From positions 2,075,501-2,139,500 of the forward strand of contig NC_013939.1 in NCBI RefSeq assembly GCF_000010985.1: a DNA stretch of 64,000 nt, read 5' to 3'. This DNA is from Deferribacter desulfuricans SSM1. GTDB lineage: Bacteria; Chrysiogenota; Deferribacteres; Deferribacterales; Deferribacteraceae. A program made the translations under genes and the position numbers. Under the pieces are notes generated by a model that searched no databases, had not been told where the DNA came from, and was given only the letters and a program-made list of their open reading frames with translations. Below are positions 35,329 through 44,638 of the stretch, one piece after another (position 1 is the stretch's first letter; each line of letters begins with the position of its first letter).

Positions 35329-35729
35329 GCTGCATTTTTCGGTTTAACATTTTCTTCTATAAATTTTATGATTTCAGATGTTGGAGTCCCTGGGGTAAAA
35401 ATCTTTTTAACCCCTTTAGATAACAAAAATGGTATATCGTCCTCAGGTATCACTCCACCACCAAATACCACAATATCTTCTGCACCTTTCTCTTTCAACA
35501 ATTGAACAATTTTTGGAAAAACTGTGTTGTGAGCACCTGATAAAATACTTATGCCGATAGCATCCACATCTTCTTGTATTGCAGTATTTACGATAGCTTC
35601 AGGTGTTTGTCTCAACCCCGTATAAATAACTTCATAACCAGCGTCTCTAAGTGCTCTTGCAACAACTTTTGCCCCTCTATCATGCCCATCTAAACCGGGT
35701 TTTGCTATTAAAATTCTAATTTTACTCAT
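35325..35729 (-). CDS. Stand-alone cobalamin-binding subunit of an acyl-CoA mutase (methylmalonyl-CoA mutase C-terminal type)
   Basis: 134 aa, almost exactly one B12-binding domain. [20 protein letters not shown] holds the D-x-H-x-x-G motif whose His16 replaces the lower ligand of cobalamin. GISILSGAH and [14 protein letters not shown] contact the corrin and nucleotide loop. It equals the small subunit of archaeal/bacterial split methylmalonyl-CoA (or isobutyryl-CoA type) mutases. MeaB follows two genes later. The catalytic large subunit must be encoded elsewhere. It gives the cell an internal use for the cobalamin operon. Confidence 0.92.
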   Translation of the reverse strand: MSKIRILIAKPGLDGHDRGAKVVARALRDAGYEVIYTGLRQTPEAIVNTAIQEDVDAIGISILSGAHNTVFPKIVQLLKEKGAEDIVVFGGGVIPEDDIPFLLSKGVKKIFTPGTPTSEIIKFIEENVKPKNAA

Positions 35730-35739
35730 TGCATCCTCC

Positions 35740-36525
35740 CTACAACTTTTTAAACTCTTCCCATCTATCTTTAAAAATCGGTTTCCTCTTTTCTAAAAAT
35801 GCTGACATCCCCTCCACTTTATCATTACTTGCAAACGCCACAGTAAATGCATTCTGCTCTAACAATAATGCCTTATCCAAATCGATTTCAACACCATTAT
35901 TTATTACCTCTTTAGCCAAACCAATAGCAAAAACACTTCTTTCCTTTATCTTATTTGCAAAATCAATCAAAAATTTCTCCATGTCTTCTCTATTTTCAAA
36001 TAACTCAGCAATAAACCCTTTTTCATACAATATATCAGCATCAACCAAATCACCCGTAAACACCAAATACTTTGTAAATGTTTCATAAACTTTTCTACTC
36101 ATTAGTTGAGTACCGCCAAAACCTGGGATAATCCCATAATTTGTCTCCGGGAAACCAAACCTACTCCTTTTTGTAGCAAAAATCACATCAGAAGCTAAAG
36201 AGATTTCAAACCCTCCCCCAGTTGCATTACCATCAACCATAGAAATTATTATTTTTTTAAGATTTCTCATCCTTTTTATCAATCTCTGACCTAAAAATGA
36301 GTATATTTTAGAATCTGCTTCATTAAAATTGATTAACTCCTCAATATTACAACCCAAACAAAAGTCATCCAAATTACTTTTTAAAACAATCAAATTAATA
36401 TCTTTACTATTTTCAAATTCATTTAATATATTATAAATTTCTTTTAAATTTTCACTATTTAAATAGGGGTCTAAATCAAACACGATATAACCAATAGTCT
36501 CATCTACCATCTTTGATATCTTCAT
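35740..36525 (-). CDS. Enoyl-CoA hydratase/isomerase family protein (both catalytic Glu present)
   Basis: Crotonase-fold enzyme of about 261 aa. [12 protein letters not shown] forms the oxyanion-hole region. The two catalytic Glu are in [12 protein letters not shown] and [17 protein letters not shown]. The C-terminal [14 protein letters not shown] is family-typical. The ATG at 36525 has AAGGGG 7 nt upstream and is preferred to the TTG at 36546. It is the first gene of a run (hydratase, B12 subunit, second crotonase, meaB, acyl-CoA synthetase). It contrasts with its shorter paralogue, which has lost both Glu. Confidence 0.88.
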   Translation of the reverse strand: MKISKMVDETIGYIVFDLDPYLNSENLKEIYNILNEFENSKDINLIVLKSNLDDFCLGCNIEELINFNEADSKIYSFLGQRLIKRMRNLKKIIISMVDGNATGGGFEISLASDVIFATKRSRFGFPETNYGIIPGFGGTQLMSRKVYETFTKYLVFTGDLVDADILYEKGFIAELFENREDMEKFLIDFANKIKERSVFAIGLAKEVINNGVEIDLDKALLLEQNAFTVAFASNDKVEGMSAFLEKRKPIFKDRWEEFKKL

Positions 36526-36589
36526 CCACAAGCCCCTTATATACAAATTGTTTATAAATTTAAGGAATAATAAAACATTGTTAAAATAA

Positions 36590-36631
36590 AATCAAGCAGT
36601 AAATTTGTTTAAAAGTTTATTTTACTTGATT
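36590..36631. promoter_or_regulatory. Inverted repeat in the divergent intergenic region before the LysR gene
   Basis: AATCAAG (36590-36596) and CTTGATT (36625-36631), with flanking GTAAA/TTTAC, form an imperfect inverted repeat. It sits between the two divergent transcription units and could be an operator, perhaps for the LysR protein. The remainder of 36526-36774 is AT-rich and holds no gene that I can see. Confidence 0.3.
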
Positions 36632-36774
36632 GCCTGAGCAACAATTACTTTACTATGGTCTCAAAGAGTATAACCTGCTAAATAATATTATTAGTTTCAA
36701 AAATACTTTCACTTTAATCATTGATTTTTTCAATAATATAATTAAAATAGTTTAAAAAATGTGAGGTTAATCAT

Positions 36775-37668
36775 ATGGATTTCAAGCAAATAGAAGCATT
36801 TGTATATGTTGCAAAGTATAAAAGTTTTTCTAGAGCAGCGGAAAAACTTCTTTTAAGCCAGCCCACTGTTTCTACGCATATAAACACATTAGAAGAAGAA
36901 TTAGGCGTAAAGCTTTTCGAAAGGCTATCAAAAGAAGTAATTTTAACAGAAGCCGGAGAGCTTTTTTACCCATATGCGGTTGATATGTTAGATTTAAGAG
37001 AGCGTGCTTATGAATCAATCAAAGAGTTCTTACATGATGTCAGCGGCCATATCAGAATAGGCTCAAGCACTATTCTTTCAGAATTTATTTTACCAAATGC
37101 AATCAAAGAGTTCCAAAATAGACATCCGAAAACATATTTCAGTATCGATGTGGGTAATTCTCAATCTATCATTCAAAGGGTATTCGATGGGATATTAGAT
37201 TTTGCAATAGTATCAAGAAAAATACCAAAAAAAGGGTTAGATTTTACTCATTTTTTTAAAGATAAAATCATCCTGGCCGTTCATAAAGAACACCCTTTTT
37301 ATACAAGGGATAGTATCTTTTTAGAAGAGATTTTACATGAAAAATTTATTGTCAGAGAAATAGGTTCAGGCACCAGAGCTGCAGTTGAACATGCTTTGAA
37401 ACAAAAAGGCTATGATTTCGACTCATTAAAAATCGTTGCTACTGTCAGTACAACTCATGCAGTTTTGCACAGTGTTAAGAGAAAACTCGGTATCGGTTTT
37501 ATGAGTGAATTTGCTCTAAAAAATGAAATTTGTGGTGATGAAGTAATAGGTGTTCCGATAGTTGACCTTGTTGTTGAAAAAGATATCTTTTTAGTTCATA
37601 GCAAAAAGAAAACCTTAAGAAACTCAGTCAGACAGTTTTTAGATATTTTGAAAAAAATGTATAACTGA
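36775..37668 (+). CDS. LysR-family transcriptional regulator, likely of the selenium-metabolism-associated type
   Basis: 297 aa. The N-terminal winged helix-turn-helix spans about residues 1-60 (SFSRAAEKLLLSQPTVSTHINTLE is split over the recognition helix). The co-inducer domain begins near residue 90 (GHIRIGSSTILSEFILP). The next gene, mnmH, begins on the last base of its stop codon, so the two are coupled. LysR proteins beside mnmH, selD or yedF are known as selenium-metabolism regulators. That role is inferred from context here, not from binding data. GAGG precedes the ATG. Confidence 0.85.
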   Translation: MDFKQIEAFVYVAKYKSFSRAAEKLLLSQPTVSTHINTLEEELGVKLFERLSKEVILTEAGELFYPYAVDMLDLRERAYESIKEFLHDVSGHIRIGSSTILSEFILPNAIKEFQNRHPKTYFSIDVGNSQSIIQRVFDGILDFAIVSRKIPKKGLDFTHFFKDKIILAVHKEHPFYTRDSIFLEEILHEKFIVREIGSGTRAAVEHALKQKGYDFDSLKIVATVSTTHAVLHSVKRKLGIGFMSEFALKNEICGDEVIGVPIVDLVVEKDIFLVHSKKKTLRNSVRQFLDILKKMYN

Positions 37669-38747
37669 TGCTCTATATTAAACGCATTGATTTAGATTAT
37701 ATATTAACTAAAGGGATTGAAAATTGTAACCTGATTGATGTAAGATCACCTTCAGAATATTTAGAAGATCACATACCAACCGCTGTAAATATCCCACTTT
37801 TAGATGACAATGAAAGAGCTATTGTGGGAACAATTTATAAAAAAGAAGGCTCAAACAAAGCAAAATTAAAAGGCGTAGAAATTGTTAGCCCTAAAATCCC
37901 CCAATTTATAAATAAAATAAAAAAGTTAGTCGATAATGGGAAAGAAACAGTCATTTATTGCTGGAGAGGCGGAGACAGAAGCGAAGCTATGTGTGCTTTT
38001 GCAAAACTAGCTGGTCTCAATGTCTCTAAATTGGCAGGTGGATACAAAATCTTTAGAAAGTTTGTCTATAATTTCTTTACAAGTAAATTTAGCTTAGAAT
38101 ATAAACCCAAGATAATAGTAATGTATGGGCCCACAGGTTCCGCTAAAACAAAAATCCTAGAAGAACTTTTTAAGGAAGGATACCCTGTTATAAATCTTGA
38201 AAAACATGCCTGCCACAAAGGTTCAAGCTTTGGTTTTATAGGAGAAAAAGGGTTTGATAGTATTACTCAAAAGAAATTTGAATCAAGATTGTGGTATAAT
38301 TTTTACCTGTTAAATTACCCAAAATATATCTTAATAGAAGGTGAAAGCAAAAAAATTGGCAAAGTCACTATACCCGATACTTTATTTAGTTTAATGAATT
38401 CAGGTATTTCTATTCTAACAGAACCAAGTTTAGAGTTTCGGGTTAAATACACTCTAGAAAATTATTTACCATTTACTGATATTAATTCAATCACTAAAGC
38501 ATTAGATAAAATAAAAAAGTATTTAGGAAAAAAAAGGAGTGAACAACTTATTAATTTTTATAAAAATCAAAAATACGAATATTTTGTTAAAGACTTATTA
38601 GAAAATTATTATGACCCTCTTTATTACAAATCTTTACCGGACAAAATAGAATATAAAATCTCTTACAACACTATAGATGAAGGGATAAAAAATGTTAAAA
38701 AAATATTACAATCTGTTTTTAATAACTCTTGTACTATTAACAGTTAG
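37668..38747 (+). CDS. mnmH: tRNA 2-selenouridine synthase (MnmH/SelU)
   Basis: Replaces sulfur by selenium at the wobble 2-thiouridine, via a geranylated intermediate and selenophosphate. The N-terminal rhodanese domain (about 1-130) has [19 protein letters not shown] and the catalytic Cys98 in [12 protein letters not shown]. The P-loop GPTGSAKT is near 154, and the family block [12 protein letters not shown] follows. Length (359 aa) is normal. It implies selenophosphate (SelD) elsewhere in the genome. Its 3' end overlaps rlpA by 56 nt. Confidence 0.93.
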   Translation: MLYIKRIDLDYILTKGIENCNLIDVRSPSEYLEDHIPTAVNIPLLDDNERAIVGTIYKKEGSNKAKLKGVEIVSPKIPQFINKIKKLVDNGKETVIYCWRGGDRSEAMCAFAKLAGLNVSKLAGGYKIFRKFVYNFFTSKFSLEYKPKIIVMYGPTGSAKTKILEELFKEGYPVINLEKHACHKGSSFGFIGEKGFDSITQKKFESRLWYNFYLLNYPKYILIEGESKKIGKVTIPDTLFSLMNSGISILTEPSLEFRVKYTLENYLPFTDINSITKALDKIKKYLGKKRSEQLINFYKNQKYEYFVKDLLENYYDPLYYKSLPDKIEYKISYNTIDEGIKNVKKILQSVFNNSCTINS

Positions 38748-39414
38748 CTGCGCCACAAAATATCATCCACCAAAATATAAAGCAAAAGGTGTTCGATATG
38801 GTAAACCATATGTTATCAGAGGTAAATTATATTATCCATATACAAAAATTTCTCACTTTCAGCAGGTTGGTATCGCCTCATGGTATGGAAAAGAAGAACA
38901 TGGAAAATTAACAGCAAGTGGAGAGCGGTTTAACATGTATGATTTAACAGCTGCTCATAAACTACTCCCTTTAGGAAGCTATGTGCATGTCAAAAATCTA
39001 GAAAATGGTAAAGAAGTAGATGTTAGAATAAATGATAGAGGCCCATTTATTAGTGGAAGAATAATCGACCTTTCTTATGCTGCTGCAAAAAAAATAGGAA
39101 TTGTAGAAAAAGGGACTGCAAAAGTAAAAATTACTTTACTATCAGAAAGCCCTGACTTTTATCAGGTAAAAGGAGAAAGATATAATCTTGATAAAGGTAA
39201 CTTTGCAATCCAGATAGGATCATTTAAAGTTTATAACAATGCCTATAAACTTTCAAAACAGTTTAGAAATTCAAGAATAGAAAAAGCCTATATCCACGGA
39301 AATACTTTTTATAGAGTCCAAATAACTGGTTTTAACTCTTTAGAAAAAGCACAAAAAGGACTAAACGATATAAAGTATAGATTCCCAGGAGCATTTATCG
39401 TTTCCCTCGACTAA
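38692..39414 (+). CDS. rlpA: RlpA-like lipoprotein: double-psi beta-barrel plus SPOR domain
   Basis: Septal-ring/peptidoglycan lytic transglycosylase-like lipoprotein, 240 aa. Residues 1-20 are a lipoprotein signal (LLTVSC, Cys20). The double-psi barrel spans about 60-140: [32 protein letters not shown] and the catalytic-type Asp in [11 protein letters not shown]-terminal SPOR domain ([15 protein letters not shown] onward) should bind denuded septal glycan. The ATG has AAGGGA upstream and lies 56 nt inside mnmH. Confidence 0.93.
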   Translation: MLKKYYNLFLITLVLLTVSCATKYHPPKYKAKGVRYGKPYVIRGKLYYPYTKISHFQQVGIASWYGKEEHGKLTASGERFNMYDLTAAHKLLPLGSYVHVKNLENGKEVDVRINDRGPFISGRIIDLSYAAAKKIGIVEKGTAKVKITLLSESPDFYQVKGERYNLDKGNFAIQIGSFKVYNNAYKLSKQFRNSRIEKAYIHGNTFYRVQITGFNSLEKAQKGLNDIKYRFPGAFIVSLD

Positions 39415-39421
39415 CACCAAA

Positions 39422-39585
39422 TCGAGGCTGTAGCACAATGGGTCAATATCTTGATATCACAGTAGTTTTGAGATTACTTTGGCAACTTTTGTTGCCTCGC
39501 AATAACCTAAAAATGTTGTCATTGCGAGCATCAGCGAAGCAACCTGAGGAGCTTTTGCAATTATTATTGTGCAATATCCTCATAA
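39422..39585. repeat. MITE-like dispersed repeat, copy 2
   Basis: A diverged copy of the element at 27530, in the same orientation. Shared segments include GTAGCACAATGG at the left, CTTGATATCACAGTAGTTTTGAGATT, GTTGCCTCGCAAT, TTGCGAGCATCAGCGAAGCAA, CAATTATTATTGTGCAA and a right end near TCCTCAT. It lies just after rlpA. No gene is seen in the 39415-39636 gap. Confidence 0.75.
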
Positions 39586-39602
39586 TATCCTGTCTTCATA
39601 TA

Positions 39603-39632
39603 TTATGACAGGGTGAAAACACCCTGTCATAA
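39603..39632. terminator. Hairpin terminator between convergent rlpA and the lipoprotein gene
   Basis: A perfect 13-bp stem (TTATGACAGGGTG with CACCCTGTCATAA, loop AAAA) lies at the meeting point of two convergent genes. T-runs are weak on both sides, so it could also protect 3' ends. Confidence 0.65.
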
Positions 39633-39636
39633 TGGA

Positions 39637-41265
39637 TTAAAATAAACTATCTATAACCACTTCATCTTTATCTGGTGTTTCTGTTACCCTATATAAGCTA
39701 TTACTGTTGTTTAGATTTACATAAAACACATCAGAATTATCATCATCAAACTCCATATCAAATAAAATTGAATCACTAAAATTAAAATTTTGATCAATAT
39801 AGAGATATCGATAACCATCATCTGGTAATGTCCCTAAGTATATTGTGTCATCTTTAGAAAAATTATTGACAATGCTTTCTTTAGTAATAACTCTTAAATC
39901 TCCTCCATACAAATATAACTCCTTATTTATATCATTATTTTTTACTATTGTTGGATTTTCTACTAACAACAATTTATCCACTGGTAATTGAAAATTGTAA
40001 ATATCAACGGTATTGGTTGATGAGAGAGTAGCTAACATCCAGTAACTATTATTCTGGCTATCGTAACAATGTGTATTATTGTCATTGTCTTCCCAATAAC
40101 ACGCTTCTACTTTTGTACCATTATCAGAAACTTTGTTGAAATAAAGTTTATTTTTATCAAGAATAAATGTATCACTCCCAAATGACTCTAATTTATAACC
40201 TTCTGGGGGTTGATAAATAACCAAATGTGAACTTCCGTCCTTTTTCATTGCCCAAATTTCTGAATAAAAATGATTTGTACATGAAGGATTTGCATATTCT
40301 ACAGTTAAAATTATATAATTATCTGTCCCACCAATTAAATCAGCATCTACTAAGGAACAGTTATCCGTAAAGTTATCATTGAAAATATTGGACATCGAAT
40401 TATTATCAAAATAATATTTTGAAATAATGAAATGTGCTGGGAGGTTGTAATTATTATCTTGTATATTAAGAAAATATAAACTGTTATTATCAGTATAAGA
40501 ATCTACAAATCCGGCAGGAACTGCAATAGATGTGTTGTCAAGGCTATTGTTATCTTTATTATATTTAAAAATATAATTATTTATTGAATAGTATTTTGTT
40601 TCTATAGTTTTATACCCTAACAAATCAAACTCATCAGACCCTGTAAAAGCAATTGTACAGTTTTGTAAATCTGTATCACATATCTTTATAGTATTATTAT
40701 CACCTATTAGAAATTTTGTCAAAGTACCATCTGATGAATACAAAACATCGCTATTAAAAATATTATAATTAAATTCTATTTTATTAATGACCTGACCATT
40801 GTTGTATTTTAATAAATAACTTTTATCATTATCAGTGTATACTAACAGATATGTTATATCATTTTTAAAATCTGGTAAATACGCTATTCCATTTGCATTT
40901 GTTATATCTCCTACAGCTACTGGAGATGGGAAAGATTCCCCATTATTATGCAAATTAAGTTTATAAACAATACCATTATAAATATAAAAGATTGAATCAT
41001 AATGAAGCCCTGTATAAATACCAGTATCTGTATTGTAGTTTTTAATTTTAAAAACAGGTAAATAATCGTCAATTTGACCATCTACAACTGTTTTTCTCAA
41101 CGTTGGATCTTCAGCATCAACAAGATTTATACTACCTTCATAAGGTAAGAAACTACCAGATGTTGTTACTGCATTGTTATCTCCGTTATCATCAAAACAA
41201 CCGTATAAGAATATAATAGATAAAAACATTATTATAAAAAGGCTTAGCTTTTTAAAAGAAAACAT
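39637..41265 (-). CDS. Secreted lipoprotein of unknown function, Asn/Asp/Tyr-rich
   Basis: 542 aa. The signal peptide ends in the lipobox LYGC (Cys23), so the protein is lipid-anchored. The mature part is rich in Asn, Asp, Ser and Tyr and shows repeated short beta-like segments (for example YLLVYTDNDKSYLLKYNN, YKLNLHNNG, IWAMKKDGSSHLVIY). This suggests a beta-propeller-like or extended beta structure, as in surface WD/PQQ-like proteins. No catalytic motif stands out. It has a good ribosome-binding site and stands alone between a terminator and the nar block. Confidence 0.8.
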   Translation of the reverse strand: MFSFKKLSLFIIMFLSIIFLYGCFDDNGDNNAVTTSGSFLPYEGSINLVDAEDPTLRKTVVDGQIDDYLPVFKIKNYNTDTGIYTGLHYDSIFYIYNGIVYKLNLHNNGESFPSPVAVGDITNANGIAYLPDFKNDITYLLVYTDNDKSYLLKYNNGQVINKIEFNYNIFNSDVLYSSDGTLTKFLIGDNNTIKICDTDLQNCTIAFTGSDEFDLLGYKTIETKYYSINNYIFKYNKDNNSLDNTSIAVPAGFVDSYTDNNSLYFLNIQDNNYNLPAHFIISKYYFDNNSMSNIFNDNFTDNCSLVDADLIGGTDNYIILTVEYANPSCTNHFYSEIWAMKKDGSSHLVIYQPPEGYKLESFGSDTFILDKNKLYFNKVSDNGTKVEACYWEDNDNNTHCYDSQNNSYWMLATLSSTNTVDIYNFQLPVDKLLLVENPTIVKNNDINKELYLYGGDLRVITKESIVNNFSKDDTIYLGTLPDDGYRYLYIDQNFNFSDSILFDMEFDDDNSDVFYVNLNNSNSLYRVTETPDKDEVVIDSLF

Positions 41266-41458
41266 GACATCTCCTTTCTCTAGTTTATTATTGAAAATAA
41301 TTTATTTTATTCGATGTTTCTCATTTTTCAAGTTATTTTATATGTAAAAAAGCATAAAATTTATAACAAATATAAATTTATTAATTTACTATAAAATAAT
41401 TATTTAAGTTTTAAATACTCTCTAGAGAATATTAAATTTGAAAAATTCTTTATATCGA

Positions 41459-41761
41459 TTATGTTACCTGCACCTGTATATCTATCCTATCCATAAGAGG
41501 CCCTGATAACTTTGCCCTGTATCTTTGAATTTGAGCTTGAGTGCAGACACACTCCCTTTTACTATCACCCAAATACCCACAAGGGCAAGGATTACAAGCT
41601 GCTACAAACATAAAATTTGCTGGATAAACTACCGTCCTATTTGCCCTGCTGACTGTCACCACCCTATCTTCTAACGGCTGTCTCAAAACCTCAAGCACAC
41701 TCTTTTTAAACTCTAACACCTCATCGCAAAAAAGTATCCCATTGTGGCCGAACATAACCAC
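41459..41761 (-). pseudogene. Internal fragment of comM (duplicate of part of 51955-53481)
   Basis: Positions 41465-41746 match 52309-52590 of the intact comM without any indel over 282 bp. The 94 encoded residues ([13 protein letters not shown] to [10 protein letters not shown]) are identical. About 14 bases differ, all synonymous, and most are in the half encoding the C-terminal side; the last ~85 bp are identical. Both ends of the gene are missing, as are the P-loop and the C-terminal domain, so it cannot work as ComM. It lies 19 nt downstream of the PAS gene at the end of the nar block, in the same orientation as the full gene. Confidence 0.9.
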
Positions 41762-41780
41762 TTTATCAACGAATCCTAAC

Positions 41781-42161
41781 CTAGAGATCTTTATTTTTTT
41801 CTTTTTTTCTCATAATAGCAAAACAATATTCAATATTCCCTTTATTATCAGTTAAAGTTGTTAACTTGAAATCCACAAATATTTTTTTATTGTTTTTTGT
41901 TATAGCAGGGACTGATAGCAAATGCTCATTACTGTATTTGCCTCTGCCTGTTTTAACAAAATTAAAAAAAGCTTCCCAATGTCTTTGCCTCAATTTTTCT
42001 GGAATTATGATGTCTAGACTACTGTTTATGGCTTCCTCTTTACTAAATCTAAATAAATCTGAAGCACCAGAATTCCAAAAACGAATTATACCTTCTTTAT
42101 CAATTGCTAAAATTGCATCCGCAGCATTTTCAACAAATTTAATAATTGTTTTTTCGTCCAT
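41781..42161 (-). CDS. Single-domain PAS sensor protein, possibly heme-binding
   Basis: 126 aa, one PAS fold only ([29 protein letters not shown] to [12 protein letters not shown]). There is no kinase, cyclase or DNA-binding domain. The segment [13 protein letters not shown] places a His (61) where FixL-type PAS domains have their proximal heme ligand, followed by [13 protein letters not shown] as in the S-box subfamily. It is 1 nt from the stop of narK, so it is likely co-transcribed with the nar genes. A redox/O2/NO-sensing partner of the nar system is inference. The lack of an output domain means it would have to act through a partner. Confidence 0.8.
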   Translation of the reverse strand: MDEKTIIKFVENAADAILAIDKEGIIRFWNSGASDLFRFSKEEAINSSLDIIIPEKLRQRHWEAFFNFVKTGRGKYSNEHLLSVPAITKNNKKIFVDFKLTTLTDNKGNIEYCFAIMRKKEKNKDL

Positions 42162-42162
42162 A

Positions 42163-43467
42163 TTAAACTCCTTGACTAGATTTTTTTAATAGTACTGATA
42201 TAACAATACCAATAACTGCTAATAGCATATAAACAATAAAGCCTTTTGCATAGCCAATTTTACCAAATAAATCCACGAAAATACCAAGCAAAGGAGGTAC
42301 TACAAACCCACCAAAAGCTCCTAAGCCACCAACCCAACCACTGGCACCACCAGGAGCATTAGGCACATATTTTGGAACAAGTTTAAAAACCGCAGCATTT
42401 GCTATCCCCATACCAATACTTATTGTTATTTCACCTATTAAAGCTATTATAAACTGATTAGTAAAAACAAGAATAAAAGCACCTATAAATACTATAGAAT
42501 AACTAATAATAGCAGTTTTTTCTCCTCCTATTTTATCACTTAAAAAACCACCATATACCCTGATAAAGGATGCTAACAAAGAAAAACCAAAAGCCATTAA
42601 TAAACCAGCTTGTCTTATACCAACATTATGTAACTCTATCCAATATGTAGGAAACCATGCAGTAAGTGCTAAAAATCCTCCAAAAGAAATAAAATACAAA
42701 ACTACAAGTCCCCATGTTTTTGGTACTTTAGCTGATATCTTTAATGATTCTATTACTTTTCCAGATGGAAAAAGTTCTTGCCCTAACTCTTTGGAAATTT
42801 TAATCGCTTCTTCACGGGATACCCCTTTTTGAATTAATTGAAAATAATATGCATCATTTGCAAAGAATAAATAAATTATTGTGCCCGTTAATAAAAATAA
42901 GAACCAGGAAGCGTATGCCCCAGTTAAACCAATAGCACCAAGAATTACGGGTAAGATAATTCCGAAAATACCAGGTGCTGTGTTACCTAAACCTGCATAA
43001 GTTCCTAGAGCAAATCCCTGTTTTTTCTGAGGGAACCAATATGATGTTTGAGGGATTCCTACAGAGAATGTTGCAATTCCACAACCACTTAGTAATCCAA
43101 AAATAAAGATAATAGGATACATTTTTATACTAATCTTCTCGGGATAATAAAAATATAAAACAAGAGTCAAACCTGCCATACCAATTACTGATAAAAATAG
43201 AAGAGTAAGCATTGGCTTTTTACCACCAACTCTATCAACCCAAGCCCCAAAAGGAATTCTTAATAAAGACCCCGTTAAATTTGGTGCTGCCACCAACAGA
43301 CCTAATAATACTCCAGACATATGCATTACATTGTTAAAATTTTTAGCAACAGGACCATATAAAGAAACTGCAGCAAATCCCACAAAAAAGCCAAAGGTCG
43401 CCATTATTAATCCTGAATTTGGCGTTCCTTTTAGTCCGTATTTTATAATTAGATCTTTTTTAGACAT
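42163..43467 (-). CDS. narK: NarK-type nitrate/nitrite MFS transporter (12-TM)
   Basis: Major facilitator of 434 aa with about 12 hydrophobic segments. LRIPFGAWVDRVGGKKPM is the MFS loop 2-3 motif, and FALGTYAGLGNTAPGIFG is the first nitrate-signature (G-x-x-x-G-x-GN region). A second, GGASGWVGGLGAFGGFVVP, is near the C-terminus. It lies downstream of narI with a 15-nt gap. A second NarK at the head of the block suggests one nitrate/proton symporter and one nitrate/nitrite exchanger; which is which is not settled by sequence. Confidence 0.9.
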   Translation of the reverse strand: MSKKDLIIKYGLKGTPNSGLIMATFGFFVGFAAVSLYGPVAKNFNNVMHMSGVLLGLLVAAPNLTGSLLRIPFGAWVDRVGGKKPMLTLLFLSVIGMAGLTLVLYFYYPEKISIKMYPIIFIFGLLSGCGIATFSVGIPQTSYWFPQKKQGFALGTYAGLGNTAPGIFGIILPVILGAIGLTGAYASWFLFLLTGTIIYLFFANDAYYFQLIQKGVSREEAIKISKELGQELFPSGKVIESLKISAKVPKTWGLVVLYFISFGGFLALTAWFPTYWIELHNVGIRQAGLLMAFGFSLLASFIRVYGGFLSDKIGGEKTAIISYSIVFIGAFILVFTNQFIIALIGEITISIGMGIANAAVFKLVPKYVPNAPGGASGWVGGLGAFGGFVVPPLLGIFVDLFGKIGYAKGFIVYMLLAVIGIVISVLLKKSSQGV

Positions 43468-43482
43468 ATACTGCTCCTACAA

Positions 43483-44142
43483 TTAATTGTATATTATTCT
43501 TTGTGGTTTTCTAAAAAAATATCCAATAGGAACAAATACTACGTGAATAAGCCTAGTAAATGGCAATATTGCAAAAAGTATAAATGCAATTAAAAAATGA
43601 AAAGTAACCAAAATTGGAAACCCCTCAACGTATTTAACTTGTGGGCTTAAAATTAAAATACTCCATAAATATTTAGTTATATTCGATACATACCAAGCAA
43701 TTCCCCATTTATAATTAATTGCAATAATAAGCCCTAATACTACCTGAATGAACAATAAAATCATAAAAATATAATCTGTAAACAGTGAGTGTTTATTTAC
43801 ACTTTTTACTGCAAATTTTCTTATTAGCAAAACTAAAATCCCTATGAATGCTATTAAGCCTGAAGATACAGCTAAAGCCTCAAAAAGAAGCAAGACAGAG
43901 TAATTAGTAAATAATAATTTAAAAAGCCCTGGTAATAAAAGACCGGATAAATGTCCTATTAAAACTATAATAATACCATAATGCCAAAGAGGTGAACCAG
44001 TATTTAATTTGTTTTTCTCAAAAAATCCTGTTGCAGGAGCTGAATTTCGCAATTTCCCATAACTGAGATTAAATACTAACCCAACAATAAAAAACGCTAT
44101 AGATAAATAAGGTATTATTATATAAACTAAAATATCAAGCAT
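43483..44142 (-). CDS. narI: Respiratory nitrate reductase gamma subunit (b-type cytochrome)
   Basis: Membrane subunit, 219 aa with five hydrophobic segments. It takes electrons from quinol and carries two hemes b. LWHYGIIIVLIGHLSGLL and VTFHFLIAFILFAILPFTRLIHV contain the paired His ligands in the expected helices. NSAPATGFFEKNKLNTGSPLWHYG matches the NarI loop. It overlaps narJ by 8 nt. Confidence 0.92.
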   Translation of the reverse strand: MLDILVYIIIPYLSIAFFIVGLVFNLSYGKLRNSAPATGFFEKNKLNTGSPLWHYGIIIVLIGHLSGLLLPGLFKLLFTNYSVLLLFEALAVSSGLIAFIGILVLLIRKFAVKSVNKHSLFTDYIFMILLFIQVVLGLIIAINYKWGIAWYVSNITKYLWSILILSPQVKYVEGFPILVTFHFLIAFILFAILPFTRLIHVVFVPIGYFFRKPQRIIYN

Positions 44143-44638
44143 ATTTTACCTCCAAAATTTTTTGAATATCGTTTAAATAATATTTTAAAGATTCCACTAT
44201 CTTGTAATAGACACTGCTTCTCTCATTAAATGAATTCAAAATGTCACAAACAGATCTTTCAATCATCGCTGTTAAGTAACTTAATTTTTCTGGATATTCT
44301 TTTTTATTTATTGCAATATACAAAGCTGACAAAATCGTAGGCAAATAATCTGGTGAATGTTTTATATTTGGTTTACCGCCATACAACTTTAAAAACTCAT
44401 TCATTGCTAACAAGAACATTTTCCTTTCATCATCATTCTTAGAAATATGTTTTGAAATATAAAGTGTTGATTTCTCATTAAAATCGAAAATGGACACATA
44501 CTCTTCTTGTAATTCTGATAATTTAATTTTAGAAAAATCTAATTTTAAATCACCTATCAAATTACAACTACACATAAATTCTTTATAATCTAAGGGATAC
44601 TCAAGTAATTTACTATAAACAGTTAATTTTTTTATCAT
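44135..44638 (-). CDS. narJ: Nitrate reductase assembly chaperone NarJ
   Basis: Cytoplasmic chaperone (TorD/NarJ family) for cofactor insertion into NarGH. 167 aa, shorter than enteric NarJ. SKLLEYPLDYKEF at the N-terminus, EEYVSIFDFNEKSTLYISKH and GGKPNIKHSPDYLPTILSAL match the family's helical pattern and its Y-V-x-x-FD-x-x-x-x-x-L-Y/H motif. Its position between narH and narI with short overlaps at both ends is diagnostic. Confidence 0.88.
   Translation of the reverse strand: MIKKLTVYSKLLEYPLDYKEFMCSCNLIGDLKLDFSKIKLSELQEEYVSIFDFNEKSTLYISKHISKNDDERKMFLLAMNEFLKLYGGKPNIKHSPDYLPTILSALYIAINKKEYPEKLSYLTAMIERSVCDILNSFNERSSVYYKIVESLKYYLNDIQKILEVKYA

Noticed and set aside
41401-41464. Possible remnant of the comM 3' end next to the fragment (AAAAATTCTTTATATCGA resembling AAAAATACTCTTTATCGA)
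   Set aside because: The similarity is short and AT-rich and may be chance, so I did not extend the fragment.
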